A stretch of DNA of 64,000 bases from positions 1 through 64,000 of the forward strand of contig JAEEVG010000004.1 of the NCBI GenBank assembly GCA_016290835.1. Reading direction: 5' to 3'. The notes beneath the pieces are model-generated. The model did no database searches, was not told the origin of the DNA, and was given only the letters and a program-made list of their open reading frames with translations. This DNA is from Bacteroidales bacterium (lineage in GTDB: Bacteria; Bacteroidota; Bacteroidia; Bacteroidales; UBA932). Each line of letters begins with the position of its first letter. Position 1 is the first letter of the stretch. Of the stretch, positions 29,140-36,479 are shown piece by piece. A program made the translations under genes and the position numbers.

Positions 29140-29196
29140 GCTTTGGGTCAAGCCCGGGATGAGGGGGATAGATCCTTCGCTTCGCTCAGGATGACA
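29140..29196. repeat. dispersed repeat-like element (GATCCTTCGCTTCGCTCAGG type)
   Basis: The segment 29171-29196 reads GATCCTTCGCTTCGCTCAGG followed by ATGACA. It can form an imperfect hairpin (ATCCT with AGGAT, inner GC with GC). From general knowledge, this motif, which yields an SFASLRMT peptide when translated, recurs in intergenic DNA of many bacteria. It is preceded at 29147-29160 by GTCAAGCCCGGGAT, another common companion. Only one copy is present in this window. Confidence 0.5.
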
Positions 29197-29458
29197 CGGG
29201 GCGGGCAGACAGGCCTCCCGCGGCCTGCAGCGCGATTAGGAGGGCGGCGATCAGCGGGGCCCGACGAGGGCAGCGTTGAGGCTGAGGAGGAATGGCGGAG
29301 GATGCATCCTCCAGCCATGACGACGAAGACGCAGGACGGCGTCTGTCTGACGACGGTTAGACGGATCCGGAGGAGACGGCTAAAACGGAGGAGTCAGCCG
29401 TCCAGCAACTGAGGCGGTCAGCCCCCGCCGCCGGCCCGACGTCAGCGCGCAGGCCCGG

Positions 29459-29505
29459 GAGGCGCGGTCTGCCAGAAGGGAAAAGAGCCGGAGGCGCGGT
29501 CTGCC
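29459..29505. repeat. 15-bp direct repeat, 32-bp period
   Basis: GAGGCGCGGTCTGCC occurs at 29459-29473 and again at 29491-29505. Only two copies are seen. No function is evident. Confidence 0.6.
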
Positions 29506-29537
29506 CGAGGAAAGAAAAAATAGCCAGGGGTATATAC

Positions 29538-29564
29538 AAAAAAACCGCCGCATGTATGCGCCGG
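29538..29564 (-). terminator. terminator of the tRNA-Gln/tRNA-Met transcript
   Basis: On the minus strand a hairpin (stem 29564-29545, 7 pairs with one G-G mismatch, loop TACA) is followed by seven T (29544-29538). It lies 36 nt downstream of the tRNA-Met 3' end. Confidence 0.75.
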
Positions 29565-29599
29565 GAAGGGTATATGCTGAATATTGTCTTGTTGCGAAG

Positions 29600-29673
29600 T
29601 AGCGGGAGTGGGGCATGATCCCACGACCTCCGGATTATGAATCCGACGCTCTAACCAGCTGAGCTACCCCGCC
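29600..29673 (-). tRNA. tRNA-Met (CAT), elongator type
   Basis: A 74-nt cloverleaf starts GGCGGGGTAGCTCAG and ends TCCCGCTA; CCA is not encoded. The anticodon loop is TTCATAA, giving anticodon CAT. The anticodon stem does not have the three G-C pairs of initiator tRNA, so this is an elongator Met tRNA or the lysidine-modified Ile tRNA. The T arm GTGGGATCATGCCCCAC is intact. It is 10 nt downstream of tRNA-Gln on the same transcript. Confidence 0.95.
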
Positions 29674-29683
29674 GTACCGTTTG

Positions 29684-29754
29684 TTGAGATAGAAGGACTC
29701 GAACCCTCACTGACAGAGCCAGAATCTGTAGTGCTACCATTACACCATATCTCA
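29684..29754 (-). tRNA. tRNA-Gln (CTG)
   Basis: A 71-nt cloverleaf has the acceptor stem TGAGATA/TATCTCA with A as discriminator; CCA is not encoded. The anticodon stem ACAGA/TCTGT holds the loop TTCTGGC, anticodon CTG, and the T arm GAGGGTTCGAGTCCTTC is normal. The D arm TGGTGTAATGGTAGCAC is typical of Gln tRNA. Confidence 0.95.
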
Positions 29755-29792
29755 ATTTGGGTAAATCCCTCCGCCTCGCGGTTTTGGGACTG

Positions 29793-29824
29793 CAAATGTA
29801 CAACACTTTTGGAAATTTGCAAAA
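29793..29824 (-). promoter_or_regulatory. promoter of the tRNA-Gln/tRNA-Met unit
   Basis: On the minus strand TTTTG (29824-29820), a 19-nt spacer and TACATTTG (29800-29793): full consensus. The -33 box abuts the ispF stop codon at 29825. Confidence 0.8.
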
Positions 29825-30304
29825 TTATTTTCTCTCAATCAGCACAATTGCCCAAACTTCACAACCCTCGCCCCGCCCCACGAAGCCCAGGTGCTCCGTG
29901 GTGGTGGCCTTGACGCTCACCCGCTCCGGCCCGATGCCCATCACCTCCGCGAGGGTTTGGCGCATCGCGGCGATGTGCGGGGCCAGCTTGGGAGTCTGCA
30001 GGGCGATGGTGATGTCGGCGTTGACCACGCGCCATCCCGCATATTCCGGAAGCGAGAGCACGGCGGCGAGAAGTTCCTTGCTGTCCACCCCCTTCCAGCG
30101 TTCGTCCGTGTCGGGAAACAGGTGGCCGATGTCTCCGAGGGCGAGTGCGCCGAGCAGCGCGTCGCACAGCGCGTGGATGGCCACGTCGCCGTCGGAATGG
30201 GCCACGAAGCCGGTCTGCGAAGGGACCCTGACCCCGCCGAGCCACATCGGCAGGCCGGGGGCGACGGCGTGCACGTCGTATCCTTGTCCTATTCTGAATT
30301 CCAT
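29825..30304 (-). CDS. ispF: 2-C-methyl-D-erythritol 2,4-cyclodiphosphate synthase
   Basis: The 159-residue cytoplasmic enzyme of the MEP isoprenoid pathway converts CDP-methylerythritol phosphate to the cyclic diphosphate. All IspF landmarks are visible: GQGYDVHAV (Asp and His of the zinc site), AHSDGDVAIHALCDALLGA, DIGHLFPDTDERW, VVNADITIALQTPKL, and KATTTEHLGFVGRGEGCE. The length is as usual (about 157-160). The start codon lies 7 nt after a TACATTTG box that forms half of a perfect palindrome shared with the divergent small membrane protein gene. Confidence 0.97.
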   Translation of the reverse strand: MEFRIGQGYDVHAVAPGLPMWLGGVRVPSQTGFVAHSDGDVAIHALCDALLGALALGDIGHLFPDTDERWKGVDSKELLAAVLSLPEYAGWRVVNADITIALQTPKLAPHIAAMRQTLAEVMGIGPERVSVKATTTEHLGFVGRGEGCEVWAIVLIERK

Positions 30305-30310
30305 ATCACT

Positions 30311-30340
30311 ACAAATGTAAAGAAAAATGGTTACATTTGT
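30311..30340. promoter_or_regulatory. palindromic divergent promoter (ispF / small membrane protein-mutL)
   Basis: ACAAATGTAA (30311-30320) and TTACATTTGT (30331-30340) are perfect inverted repeats 10 bp apart. Each arm holds a TACATTTG -7 box: the minus-strand box (30319-30312) ends 7 nt before the ispF ATG, and the plus-strand box (30332-30339) ends 6 nt before the ATG at 30346. Neither has a good -33 TTG. The two transcripts should both be leaderless and may compete for polymerase. Confidence 0.65.
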
Positions 30341-30345
30341 GAGTT

Positions 30346-30642
30346 ATGGGACTATTTAATTTTTTCGGTGAGAACGAACACCGGGTATTCAACTACAAGC
30401 CGATTTACTACAATCCGGAGGAAGAAGAGCGCAAGCGCCGCTTCGGCGCCGTGGACGGCACCTTCGAGCGGGAGAAGAAAGAAGGCACCTACGTGCCCGG
30501 CTCCTACATCAAGGGCGCTTTCCGCGAAGGATCGCGCACCCGTACCCCGATGAAGCGCGTGCAGACCATCATCGGCATCATCTCGCTGCTGATGATCGTC
30601 GTGGTGCTCTGGTACATCGCCAAGTTCTACTCCCTGTTGTAG
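30346..30642 (+). CDS. small membrane protein preceding mutL
   Basis: The 98-residue protein has a charged N-terminal region (EEEERKRRFGAVDGTFEREK) and one C-terminal membrane helix (about 76-95, GIISLLMIVVVLWYIAKF), so it is probably tail-anchored with a cytoplasmic N-terminus. Small proteins of this type beside mutL are common in Bacteroidetes (family knowledge), with unknown function. It ends 4 bp before mutL and starts the operon. Confidence 0.8.
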   Translation: MGLFNFFGENEHRVFNYKPIYYNPEEEERKRRFGAVDGTFEREKKEGTYVPGSYIKGAFREGSRTRTPMKRVQTIIGIISLLMIVVVLWYIAKFYSLL

Positions 30643-30646
30643 CGGA

Positions 30647-32449
30647 ATGGGCAAACTCAAGGTTCTCCCGGCGCAGATTGCCAATATGATCGCTGCGGGC
30701 GAGGTCGTACAGCGGCCCTCGTCCGTGGTGAAGGAGTTGATGGAGAATGCCGTCGACGCCGGCGCGACGCAGGTCAACGTGGTCATCACGGATGCCGGCC
30801 GCACCCTCATCCAGGTCATCGACAACGGCTGCGGGATGAGTCCGGTGGACGCCGTGCTCTGCTTCGAGCGCCACGCCACCTCCAAAATCGCCACGGCCGA
30901 GGACCTGGAGCAGATCCTCACCTACGGCTTCCGCGGCGAAGCCCTCGCCAGCATCGCCGCCGTGGCGGAAGTGACCTTGCGCACCCGCCGTCCCCAGGAC
31001 GAGACGGGCACGGAAGTGCGCGTGGGCGCCTTCGGGGAGACGAAGACCTCCACCGTGGCCGCGCCCGCGGGCTCCAATTTCATGGTGCGCAACCTCTTCT
31101 TCAACACCCCCGCCCGGCGCAAGTTCCTCAAGAGCGACAACGTCGAGTTCAAGCACATCCTCGAGGAGTTCACCCGCGTGGCCCTGACCCGGCCCGGGAT
31201 CGGTTTCACCCTCTCCCACAACGGCCGCGACATCTACATTCTCAAGAAGGCCAAGTCCCTGAAATTCCGCGTGCTGGACCTGATGGGGAGCCACGTCGCC
31301 GGGGAGATCGTGGACCTCTCCGCCGAGACTTCGGTGGTGCGGATCAGCGGTTTCGTGGGCCGGCCCGATTCAGCCCGCAAGACCCCGGGACACCAGTACC
31401 TCTTCGTCAACGGCCGCTTCTTCCGCAGCGCCTACCTCCACAAGGCGGTGATGAAGGCTTACGAGGAGATGATCCCCGACGGGGTCACCCCCGCCTACTT
31501 CATCTTCCTGGAGGTCGATCCGCACAGCATCGACGTCAACATCCACCCCACCAAGACCGAGATCAAGTTCGAGGACGACGGGGTGGTGTTCCAGATCCTG
31601 TACGCCTGCGTCAAGGAGACCCTCGGGCGCAACAGTTTCGGCGCCAGCATCGATTTCGACACCGAGGGCGCCGTCCCCCTGCCCCAGCTCGGCCAGAGTT
31701 TCGAGCAGTACAAAGGCGTCTCGCGGCCCGTCATCGAGACCGACCCGGGTTACGATCCCTTCCGTGCCCCCGGCCAGGTGTCCGCAACCCCGCCGGGCCC
31801 TGCCCCCGCCGCTCCCTACGACTATAGCCGCCACATCGACAAGCACGAGGACTACGGCCGCCTCTTCGAGGAGAAGACCCTTCCGACCGGCCGCATCCTC
31901 ATTCTCCAGGGAAAATACATCCTCACCCCGGTCGCGTCCGGCGTGATGATCGTGCACATCGGACGCGCCCGCGAGCGTATCCTCTATGAGCAGACCCTCC
32001 GGGCCCTGAGCCGCCAGGCGCACGTCACGCAGACGGCTCTCTTCCCCGTACAGGTGCCCGTGGGGGCGCAACAGCGCCTGCTCTTCGACGAGCACGCCGG
32101 CCTGCTTGCCGGCCTGGGCTTCGACATCACCCCCGCCGGGGAGGATGCCGTGGTGGTGAACGGCGTGCCCGAGGGCTACAGCTGCGAGCCCGGCAAGGTC
32201 GCAGAACTGGTGGGCGACCTCGTGTACGTGCTGTCCGAGGACAGCCAGGCCCTGCCGGAAATGATGCAGCAGCGGCTGGCGGAGAAATTCGCCACCCTGG
32301 GCTCCTCCCACGCAGACCCGCTCACTTCCCCGCAGGAAGCGCAGCGGCTGATCGACCGGCTTTTCGCAAGCGAGAATGCCGAATTCACCCCCGGCGGACG
32401 GCGCATCGTGAGCATCGTCGCCACCGGCGACATAGATAAACGATTCTGA
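30647..32449 (+). CDS. mutL: DNA mismatch repair protein MutL, lacking the usual endonuclease motif
   Basis: The 600-residue protein has the GHKL ATPase head with KELMENAVDAGA (about 29-40), IDNGCGMS (about 64-71), SKIATAEDL and TYGFRGEALASIA, and a ribosomal-S5-like transducer domain (GHQYLFVNGRFFRSAYLHKA). A proline-rich linker (about 375-400) leads to the C-terminal dimerisation domain. There the usual DQHAxxERIxYE motif reads VMIVHIGRARERILYEQ (about 430-446): the Asp and His of DQH are missing, so nicking through this site is not expected. MutL couples MutS recognition to repair. It sits in an operon with rhomboid and tsaC genes. Confidence 0.95.
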   Translation: MGKLKVLPAQIANMIAAGEVVQRPSSVVKELMENAVDAGATQVNVVITDAGRTLIQVIDNGCGMSPVDAVLCFERHATSKIATAEDLEQILTYGFRGEALASIAAVAEVTLRTRRPQDETGTEVRVGAFGETKTSTVAAPAGSNFMVRNLFFNTPARRKFLKSDNVEFKHILEEFTRVALTRPGIGFTLSHNGRDIYILKKAKSLKFRVLDLMGSHVAGEIVDLSAETSVVRISGFVGRPDSARKTPGHQYLFVNGRFFRSAYLHKAVMKAYEEMIPDGVTPAYFIFLEVDPHSIDVNIHPTKTEIKFEDDGVVFQILYACVKETLGRNSFGASIDFDTEGAVPLPQLGQSFEQYKGVSRPVIETDPGYDPFRAPGQVSATPPGPAPAAPYDYSRHIDKHEDYGRLFEEKTLPTGRILILQGKYILTPVASGVMIVHIGRARERILYEQTLRALSRQAHVTQTALFPVQVPVGAQQRLLFDEHAGLLAGLGFDITPAGEDAVVVNGVPEGYSCEPGKVAELVGDLVYVLSEDSQALPEMMQQRLAEKFATLGSSHADPLTSPQEAQRLIDRLFASENAEFTPGGRRIVSIVATGDIDKRF

Positions 32450-32450
32450 A

Positions 32451-33158
32451 ATGGCATACTACGAATACGACAACGGCCGCCGCGGCGGATTCCTCGCCTC
32501 GCTGCCGACCGTGACCAAGAACCTGATCATCATCAACGTGATCATCTTCATCGCGACCCTGATCAACGAAGACTTCATGATCCGGACCTTCGCCCTGTTC
32601 TACCCCTCTTCGGAGCTCTTCCGCTGGTGGCAGGTCGTCACGCATATGTTCATGCACGGCGGATTCTGGCACATCTTCTTCAATATGTACACGCTGCTGA
32701 TCTTCGGCTGCGTGGTGGAGCGCTACCTCGGTCCCAAGAAGTTCCTGCTCTTCTACTTTGTCTGCGGCCTGGGCGCCGTGGCCCTGCATTTCGGGGTGGA
32801 GCATCTCCAGATCCAATCCTATATGGAAGGAGCGGCCCTCGGCAACACCACCGCCGTCCAGAACATCGCCATGATCCGGAACACCCCGACCGTGGGTGCC
32901 TCGGGTGCCATTTACGGTGTGCTGATGGGCTACGCGATGCTCTTCCCGGAGTCCAAGATGACCCTGATCTTCCCGCCCGTGACGCTCAGCGCCAAATGGA
33001 TGGTGGTCGTCTTCGCGGCCATCGAACTCTTCACCGGCGTGTCGGGCCTGAACAGCGGCATCGCCCATTTCGCCCACCTGGGCGGCATGCTCATCGGCTG
33101 GCTGATAATCCTGTGGTGGCGCAAGCGCGGCATTTTGTTTGACCAGGACAAATTGTAG
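32451..33158 (+). CDS. rhomboid family intramembrane serine protease
   Basis: The 235-residue protein has six predicted membrane helices. The catalytic Ser is in TVGASGAIYGVLMGY (about residue 147) and the His in GIAHFAHLGGMLIGW (about 207); the L1-loop and helix-2 histidines MFMHGGFWHIFFNMYT are also present. Rhomboids cut membrane proteins within their transmembrane helices. An insert between helices 3 and 4 (QIQSYMEGAALGNTTAVQN) is longer than in E. coli GlpG. The gene starts 1 bp after the mutL stop region. Confidence 0.93.
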   Translation: MAYYEYDNGRRGGFLASLPTVTKNLIIINVIIFIATLINEDFMIRTFALFYPSSELFRWWQVVTHMFMHGGFWHIFFNMYTLLIFGCVVERYLGPKKFLLFYFVCGLGAVALHFGVEHLQIQSYMEGAALGNTTAVQNIAMIRNTPTVGASGAIYGVLMGYAMLFPESKMTLIFPPVTLSAKWMVVVFAAIELFTGVSGLNSGIAHFAHLGGMLIGWLIILWWRKRGILFDQDKL

Positions 33159-33160
33159 TC

Positions 33161-33748
33161 ATGGACAGTGCACCCATCATCCAGCAGGCCGTGAAGGTCC
33201 TGCGCGAAGGCGGGGTGATCCTCTACCCCACCGACACCGTCTGGGGCATCGGCTGCGATGCCACCAACGAGCAGGCCGTCGCCCGCGTGTTCGAGATCAA
33301 GCGCCGCTCCGAGGCCAAATCGCTCGTGCTGCTGGCCTGCGACCTGGATATGGTCGCGAAGCACATCCGGCAGATTCCCTCGATCGCCATCGATCTCGTG
33401 GAGGTCAACGACGCCCCGATGACCATCATCTACCCGGGGGCGCAGTACCTGGCGCCCAACGTCGTGGCCGAAGACGGCTCCGTGGGCATCCGCATTCCGC
33501 TGGCCGAGGACAATCCCGCCGGGGCCTTCTGCCGCGAGCTGGTGTGGCGGCTGCGCCGTCCGCTCGTCAGCACCTCCGCCAACATTTCCGGCGAGCCCAC
33601 GCCGGCCTCTTTCGCCGAGATTCCGGAGGAGATCAAGGCGGCCGTGGACTATGTCGTACCCAAGCCGTTCGGGGCCGGGGCGACGGGGCGTTCCTCCCAG
33701 ATCATCAAGCTCGGTCTGGGCGGCGAGGTGGAGATTCTCCGGCCGTAG
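33161..33748 (+). CDS. tsaC: L-threonylcarbamoyladenylate synthase (Sua5/YrdC/TsaC)
   Basis: The 195-residue cytoplasmic enzyme makes threonylcarbamoyl-AMP for the t6A modification of ANN-decoding tRNAs. The family motifs are GVILYPTDTVWGIGCDA, IKRRSEAKSL (nucleotide-binding KRxxxK), VGIRIPL, and LVSTSANISGEPTP. It lacks the C-terminal Sua5 domain, so it is the short YrdC/TsaC form. It is the last gene of the mutL operon, 2 bp after the rhomboid gene; no clear terminator follows. Confidence 0.95.
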   Translation: MDSAPIIQQAVKVLREGGVILYPTDTVWGIGCDATNEQAVARVFEIKRRSEAKSLVLLACDLDMVAKHIRQIPSIAIDLVEVNDAPMTIIYPGAQYLAPNVVAEDGSVGIRIPLAEDNPAGAFCRELVWRLRRPLVSTSANISGEPTPASFAEIPEEIKAAVDYVVPKPFGAGATGRSSQIIKLGLGGEVEILRP

Positions 33749-33782
33749 CGAAGGAATCTAATCAGAAAATTATCTAAAATAG

Positions 33783-33812
33783 TTGCGCAGTTAAATTTTT
33801 TAGCTATATTTG
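33783..33812 (+). promoter_or_regulatory. promoter of the blaI/M56 operon, with inverted repeat
   Basis: TTG (33783-33785), 19-nt spacer and TATATTTG (33805-33812): full consensus, 19 nt before the blaI ATG. GCGCAG (33785-33790) and CTGCGC (33824-33829) form a 6-bp inverted repeat bracketing the promoter, a possible but unproven autoregulatory site. Confidence 0.75.
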
Positions 33813-33831
33813 CTGAAAAATCACTGCGCCT

Positions 33832-34191
33832 ATGAAACGCCTGACCAAAAAGGAAGAAGTCATCATGAGCCACTTCTGGGAGAAGGGGCCCCTGTTCGTG
33901 CGCGAATTACGCGAACTGTATCCGGATCCGAAACCGCATTTCAGCACGCTGAGCACCCAGGTCCGCACACTCCAGGAGGAGGGATTCATCGACCATAAAG
34001 CCTACGGCCCCACCTACCAGTACTTCGCCAAGGTGACGCGGGAGGACTACAAGCAGCGCTCGCTGGTGGGCCTCATCGACAAATATTTCGACAATTCCTA
34101 CATCAATGCGGTATCCGCGCTGGTCAAGGAAGAGAAGATCTCGGTGGAGGAACTGAAGGAACTCATCAAGCTCATCGAAAAGGAGAAATAG
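33832..34191 (+). CDS. blaI: BlaI/MecI/CopY family transcriptional repressor
   Basis: The 119-residue protein has a winged helix DNA-binding domain (LTKKEEVIMSHFWEKGPLFV, STLSTQVRTLQEEGFIDHK) and a C-terminal helical dimerisation part (SALVKEEKISVEELKELIK), as in BlaI. In characterised systems this repressor is cut by the partner M56 protease on signal detection. The partner gene follows after 2 bp. No beta-lactamase or other obvious target is adjacent, so the operon probably controls itself and unlinked genes. Confidence 0.92.
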   Translation: MKRLTKKEEVIMSHFWEKGPLFVRELRELYPDPKPHFSTLSTQVRTLQEEGFIDHKAYGPTYQYFAKVTREDYKQRSLVGLIDKYFDNSYINAVSALVKEEKISVEELKELIKLIEKEK

Positions 34192-34193
34192 CC

Positions 34194-35783
34194 ATGCTGA
34201 CCTTCCTGGTATATGAAGGCAAGGTGGCCGTGGTGCTGCTGGCCTTCTACCTGTTCTACCGTTTCCTCTTGAAAAAAGAGACCTTCCACCGCTTCAACCG
34301 GGTGGTGCTGGTGGGCACGGCGGTGCTTTCGTTCCTGCTGCCGCTTTGCATCATCACCATCCACAAGACGGTGGAGCAAGCCCCGGCAGACATCCTGGAA
34401 TTGGTTGAAACGGTCGGCGGGGCGGCCGCCGGACCGGCTCCCGCAAGCAATGCCGTCGAGGCAGCCTCCGCCCCCTGGTGGCCTACGGCGCTGGTCCTGC
34501 TGTATTTCGCGGGCGTGGCCTGCGTGCTCGCACGGATCGTCATCTCCCACCTTTCCGTCGCGCGCATCATCCGGCGCGGAGAATACATCCGGGAAGAGGA
34601 CGGATGCAAGATCATCCTGACGGATCGGGACATCGACCCGTTCAGCTGGATGCACTATATCGTATTGTCGCGGAAAGATTGGGAAGGGCCGCACGCCCCC
34701 ATCCTCACCCACGAAAAGGCGCACATCGCCTATGGCCATTCGTGGGAACTGCTGCTGGTGGACGTCCTGTCGGTCTTCCAGTGGTTCAATCCTGCCATCT
34801 GGATGCTCCGCGCGGACCTGCAGGAGCTGCACGAATACGAAGCCGACGACGCGGTGCTGCGCAGCGGGGCCGACCTCCGGGATTATCAGTATCTGCTTAT
34901 AAGAAAAGCTGTCAGCAAGAGCGGCTACTCGGTTGCCAACAGCTTTAATCACAGTATCCTTAAAAATCGTATTACTATGATGTCAAAAAACAAATCTTCG
35001 GCGCTCCGGGGACTGAGAGTCCTCTACGCCCTGCCGCTTGCTGCGGTCTGCCTCGCGGCCAACGCCCAGACGGTCATCGACTACAAAGGTAGTGATAATC
35101 CGCAAATAAACTACTATTCCGGCCCGACGGCCATCAACCTGCTGGTGATCCAAAACGGGAAGGATGCCGAGTATGTGGTCAACGGCGAAAGCGTCAGCCT
35201 GGAGGCCATCGGTGCGAAAGTGGATGAGGTCCGCGCCAAGGATCCTTCCGCTTATGTGAGCATCATCGCCGAATCCGATGTCCGGTCGGAAAAGATCCAG
35301 CAGGTGAAGGACGAACTCCGGAAGGTGAATGCCCTGAAAATCCAGTATACCTGCTTCCCGAAGAATGTGCAGGTCCAGCGGCGGCTTGAGCCGTCCGGAG
35401 CCGTCAGCAGCAGTCTCTCCGCCTATTCGAAAGCGGATGGCGACATCCAGATCCAGCTCACCGCGAACGACAAGCTGCTGTATGGGGGCAGTGACGGGAA
35501 GGCCATCGATCCGGACGACCTGTTCGCCCTGGCCAAGCAGGATGTCGAGAAGAACAACGGTGTCTCGTTCTATCTGATCGTTGACGACAGCTCTTCTTTT
35601 GGCGCCTATTCCTCCGCCGTCCAGACACTCTATTATGCCTTCAAATCCGTCCGGGAGGATCTGGCCATGAAGACCTACGGCAAGCCGTATGACCTGCTGA
35701 AGATGGACCAGCAGGACGAACTGATGGCAAAATGCCGGGCGAATATCTTCGAGGTTCGCTATTTGCTGTCGATGGTGAAGTAG
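34194..35783 (+). CDS. M56 (BlaR1-type) membrane metallopeptidase with two ExbD-like C-terminal modules
   Basis: The 529-residue protein has two N-terminal membrane helices (VAVVLLAFYLFYRFLL, VLVGTAVLSFLLPLCII), another near 100-120, then the gluzincin site THEKAHIAYGHSWE (HExxH at about 173-177) with the third ligand in ELHEYEADDAVL (about 214). A further helix (LYALPLAAVCLAANAQ, about 280) leads to the C-terminal 240 residues. These lack a penicillin-sensor domain and instead appear to contain two ExbD/TolR-like periplasmic modules (PTAINLLVIQNGKDAEYVVN and IQIQLTANDKLLYGGSDGKA onward). It is coupled to blaI and ends in a 25-bp convergent overlap with rsmE. Confidence 0.85.
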   Translation: MLTFLVYEGKVAVVLLAFYLFYRFLLKKETFHRFNRVVLVGTAVLSFLLPLCIITIHKTVEQAPADILELVETVGGAAAGPAPASNAVEAASAPWWPTALVLLYFAGVACVLARIVISHLSVARIIRRGEYIREEDGCKIILTDRDIDPFSWMHYIVLSRKDWEGPHAPILTHEKAHIAYGHSWELLLVDVLSVFQWFNPAIWMLRADLQELHEYEADDAVLRSGADLRDYQYLLIRKAVSKSGYSVANSFNHSILKNRITMMSKNKSSALRGLRVLYALPLAAVCLAANAQTVIDYKGSDNPQINYYSGPTAINLLVIQNGKDAEYVVNGESVSLEAIGAKVDEVRAKDPSAYVSIIAESDVRSEKIQQVKDELRKVNALKIQYTCFPKNVQVQRRLEPSGAVSSSLSAYSKADGDIQIQLTANDKLLYGGSDGKAIDPDDLFALAKQDVEKNNGVSFYLIVDDSSSFGAYSSAVQTLYYAFKSVREDLAMKTYGKPYDLLKMDQQDELMAKCRANIFEVRYLLSMVK

Positions 35784-36469
35784 ACTGCCGTGGCGGCGAC
35801 GACCGCGGCGGTTTCCGTGCGCAGGCGGCTATCGCCGAGCGAGACCGGAATCCAGCCGTGCTCCCGCGCCAGCGCCGCCTCCTCCGGACTGAAATCCCCC
35901 TCCGGCCCGATCAAGATAATGATATCATTTGACGGCAGCAGATGTTGAATCTGCTGCCGTTCAACGTCGTCAAAGCAGTAGCAGATGAGCTTCAGGGCCT
36001 CGGCAGGAGCCGAGAGGATAAAGTCCCGCACGCTCCGGGGCTCCTCGACCAGCGGAAAAGCCGCCTTGAGCGACTGCTTGGCCGCCGAAACCACAAGCCG
36101 CCGCAACCGCTCCGTCTTGAGCACCTTGCGCTCCGAACGCTCCCCGATCACCGGCGCGATCACATCCACCCCGATCTCCGTCGCCTTCTCCACGAACCAC
36201 TCATAACGCTCCAGATTCTTGGTCGGACAGACGGCCATCGTCAGGTGGTAGGGATGCGCGCCGAAACCGTGGGTCCGCGTCAGGATGCGCGCCCAGGCGC
36301 TGCGGGGATCCGACAGCTCCAACACGCAAGTATAGAGCGTGCCGCGCCCGTCGATGATCGAAATCTCATCGCCCTCGCGGTGCCGCAGCACCCGCACGCA
36401 ATGCGCCGACTCCTCCGGATCCAGCCGGATCTGCGCATCCTGGATATCGTCAGAGAAAAAAAGTTCCAT
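35759..36469 (-). CDS. rsmE: 16S rRNA (uracil-1498-N3)-methyltransferase
   Basis: The 236-residue enzyme has an N-terminal PUA-like domain (about 1-70, EESAHCVRVLRHREGDEISI) and a SPOUT methyltransferase domain with the knot motifs LIGPEGDFSPEEAA and VSLGDSRLRTETAAVVA. The active-site-adjacent ERSERKVLKTERLRRLV segment is typical. It methylates U1498 of 16S rRNA. The 3' end overlaps the convergent M56 gene by 25 bp. It follows radA by 10 bp and is probably co-transcribed with it. Confidence 0.96.
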   Translation of the reverse strand: MELFFSDDIQDAQIRLDPEESAHCVRVLRHREGDEISIIDGRGTLYTCVLELSDPRSAWARILTRTHGFGAHPYHLTMAVCPTKNLERYEWFVEKATEIGVDVIAPVIGERSERKVLKTERLRRLVVSAAKQSLKAAFPLVEEPRSVRDFILSAPAEALKLICYCFDDVERQQIQHLLPSNDIIILIGPEGDFSPEEAALAREHGWIPVSLGDSRLRTETAAVVAATAVYFTIDSK

Positions 36470-36479
36470 AGACAGTTTT

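Larger units (their letters stand above)
29091..29537. other. intergenic region without a credible gene
   Basis: About 450 bp between the promoter of the secreted protein and the tRNA terminator. Frames open here give low-complexity Arg/Gly/Pro-rich peptides and read through repeat sequence, so none is reported as a gene. The region holds a dispersed-repeat-like element (29140-29196) and a 15-bp direct repeat (29459-29505), listed separately. Confidence 0.6.

Noticed and set aside
29143..29412. 89-residue plus-strand frame
   Set aside because: It reads through the dispersed repeat (SFASLRMT) and Arg-rich DNA; no sign of a gene.
33832..35783. Beta-lactam resistance operon
   Set aside because: BlaI and M56 genes are present, but there is no beta-lactamase or PBP gene nearby and the M56 protein has no penicillin-binding sensor.
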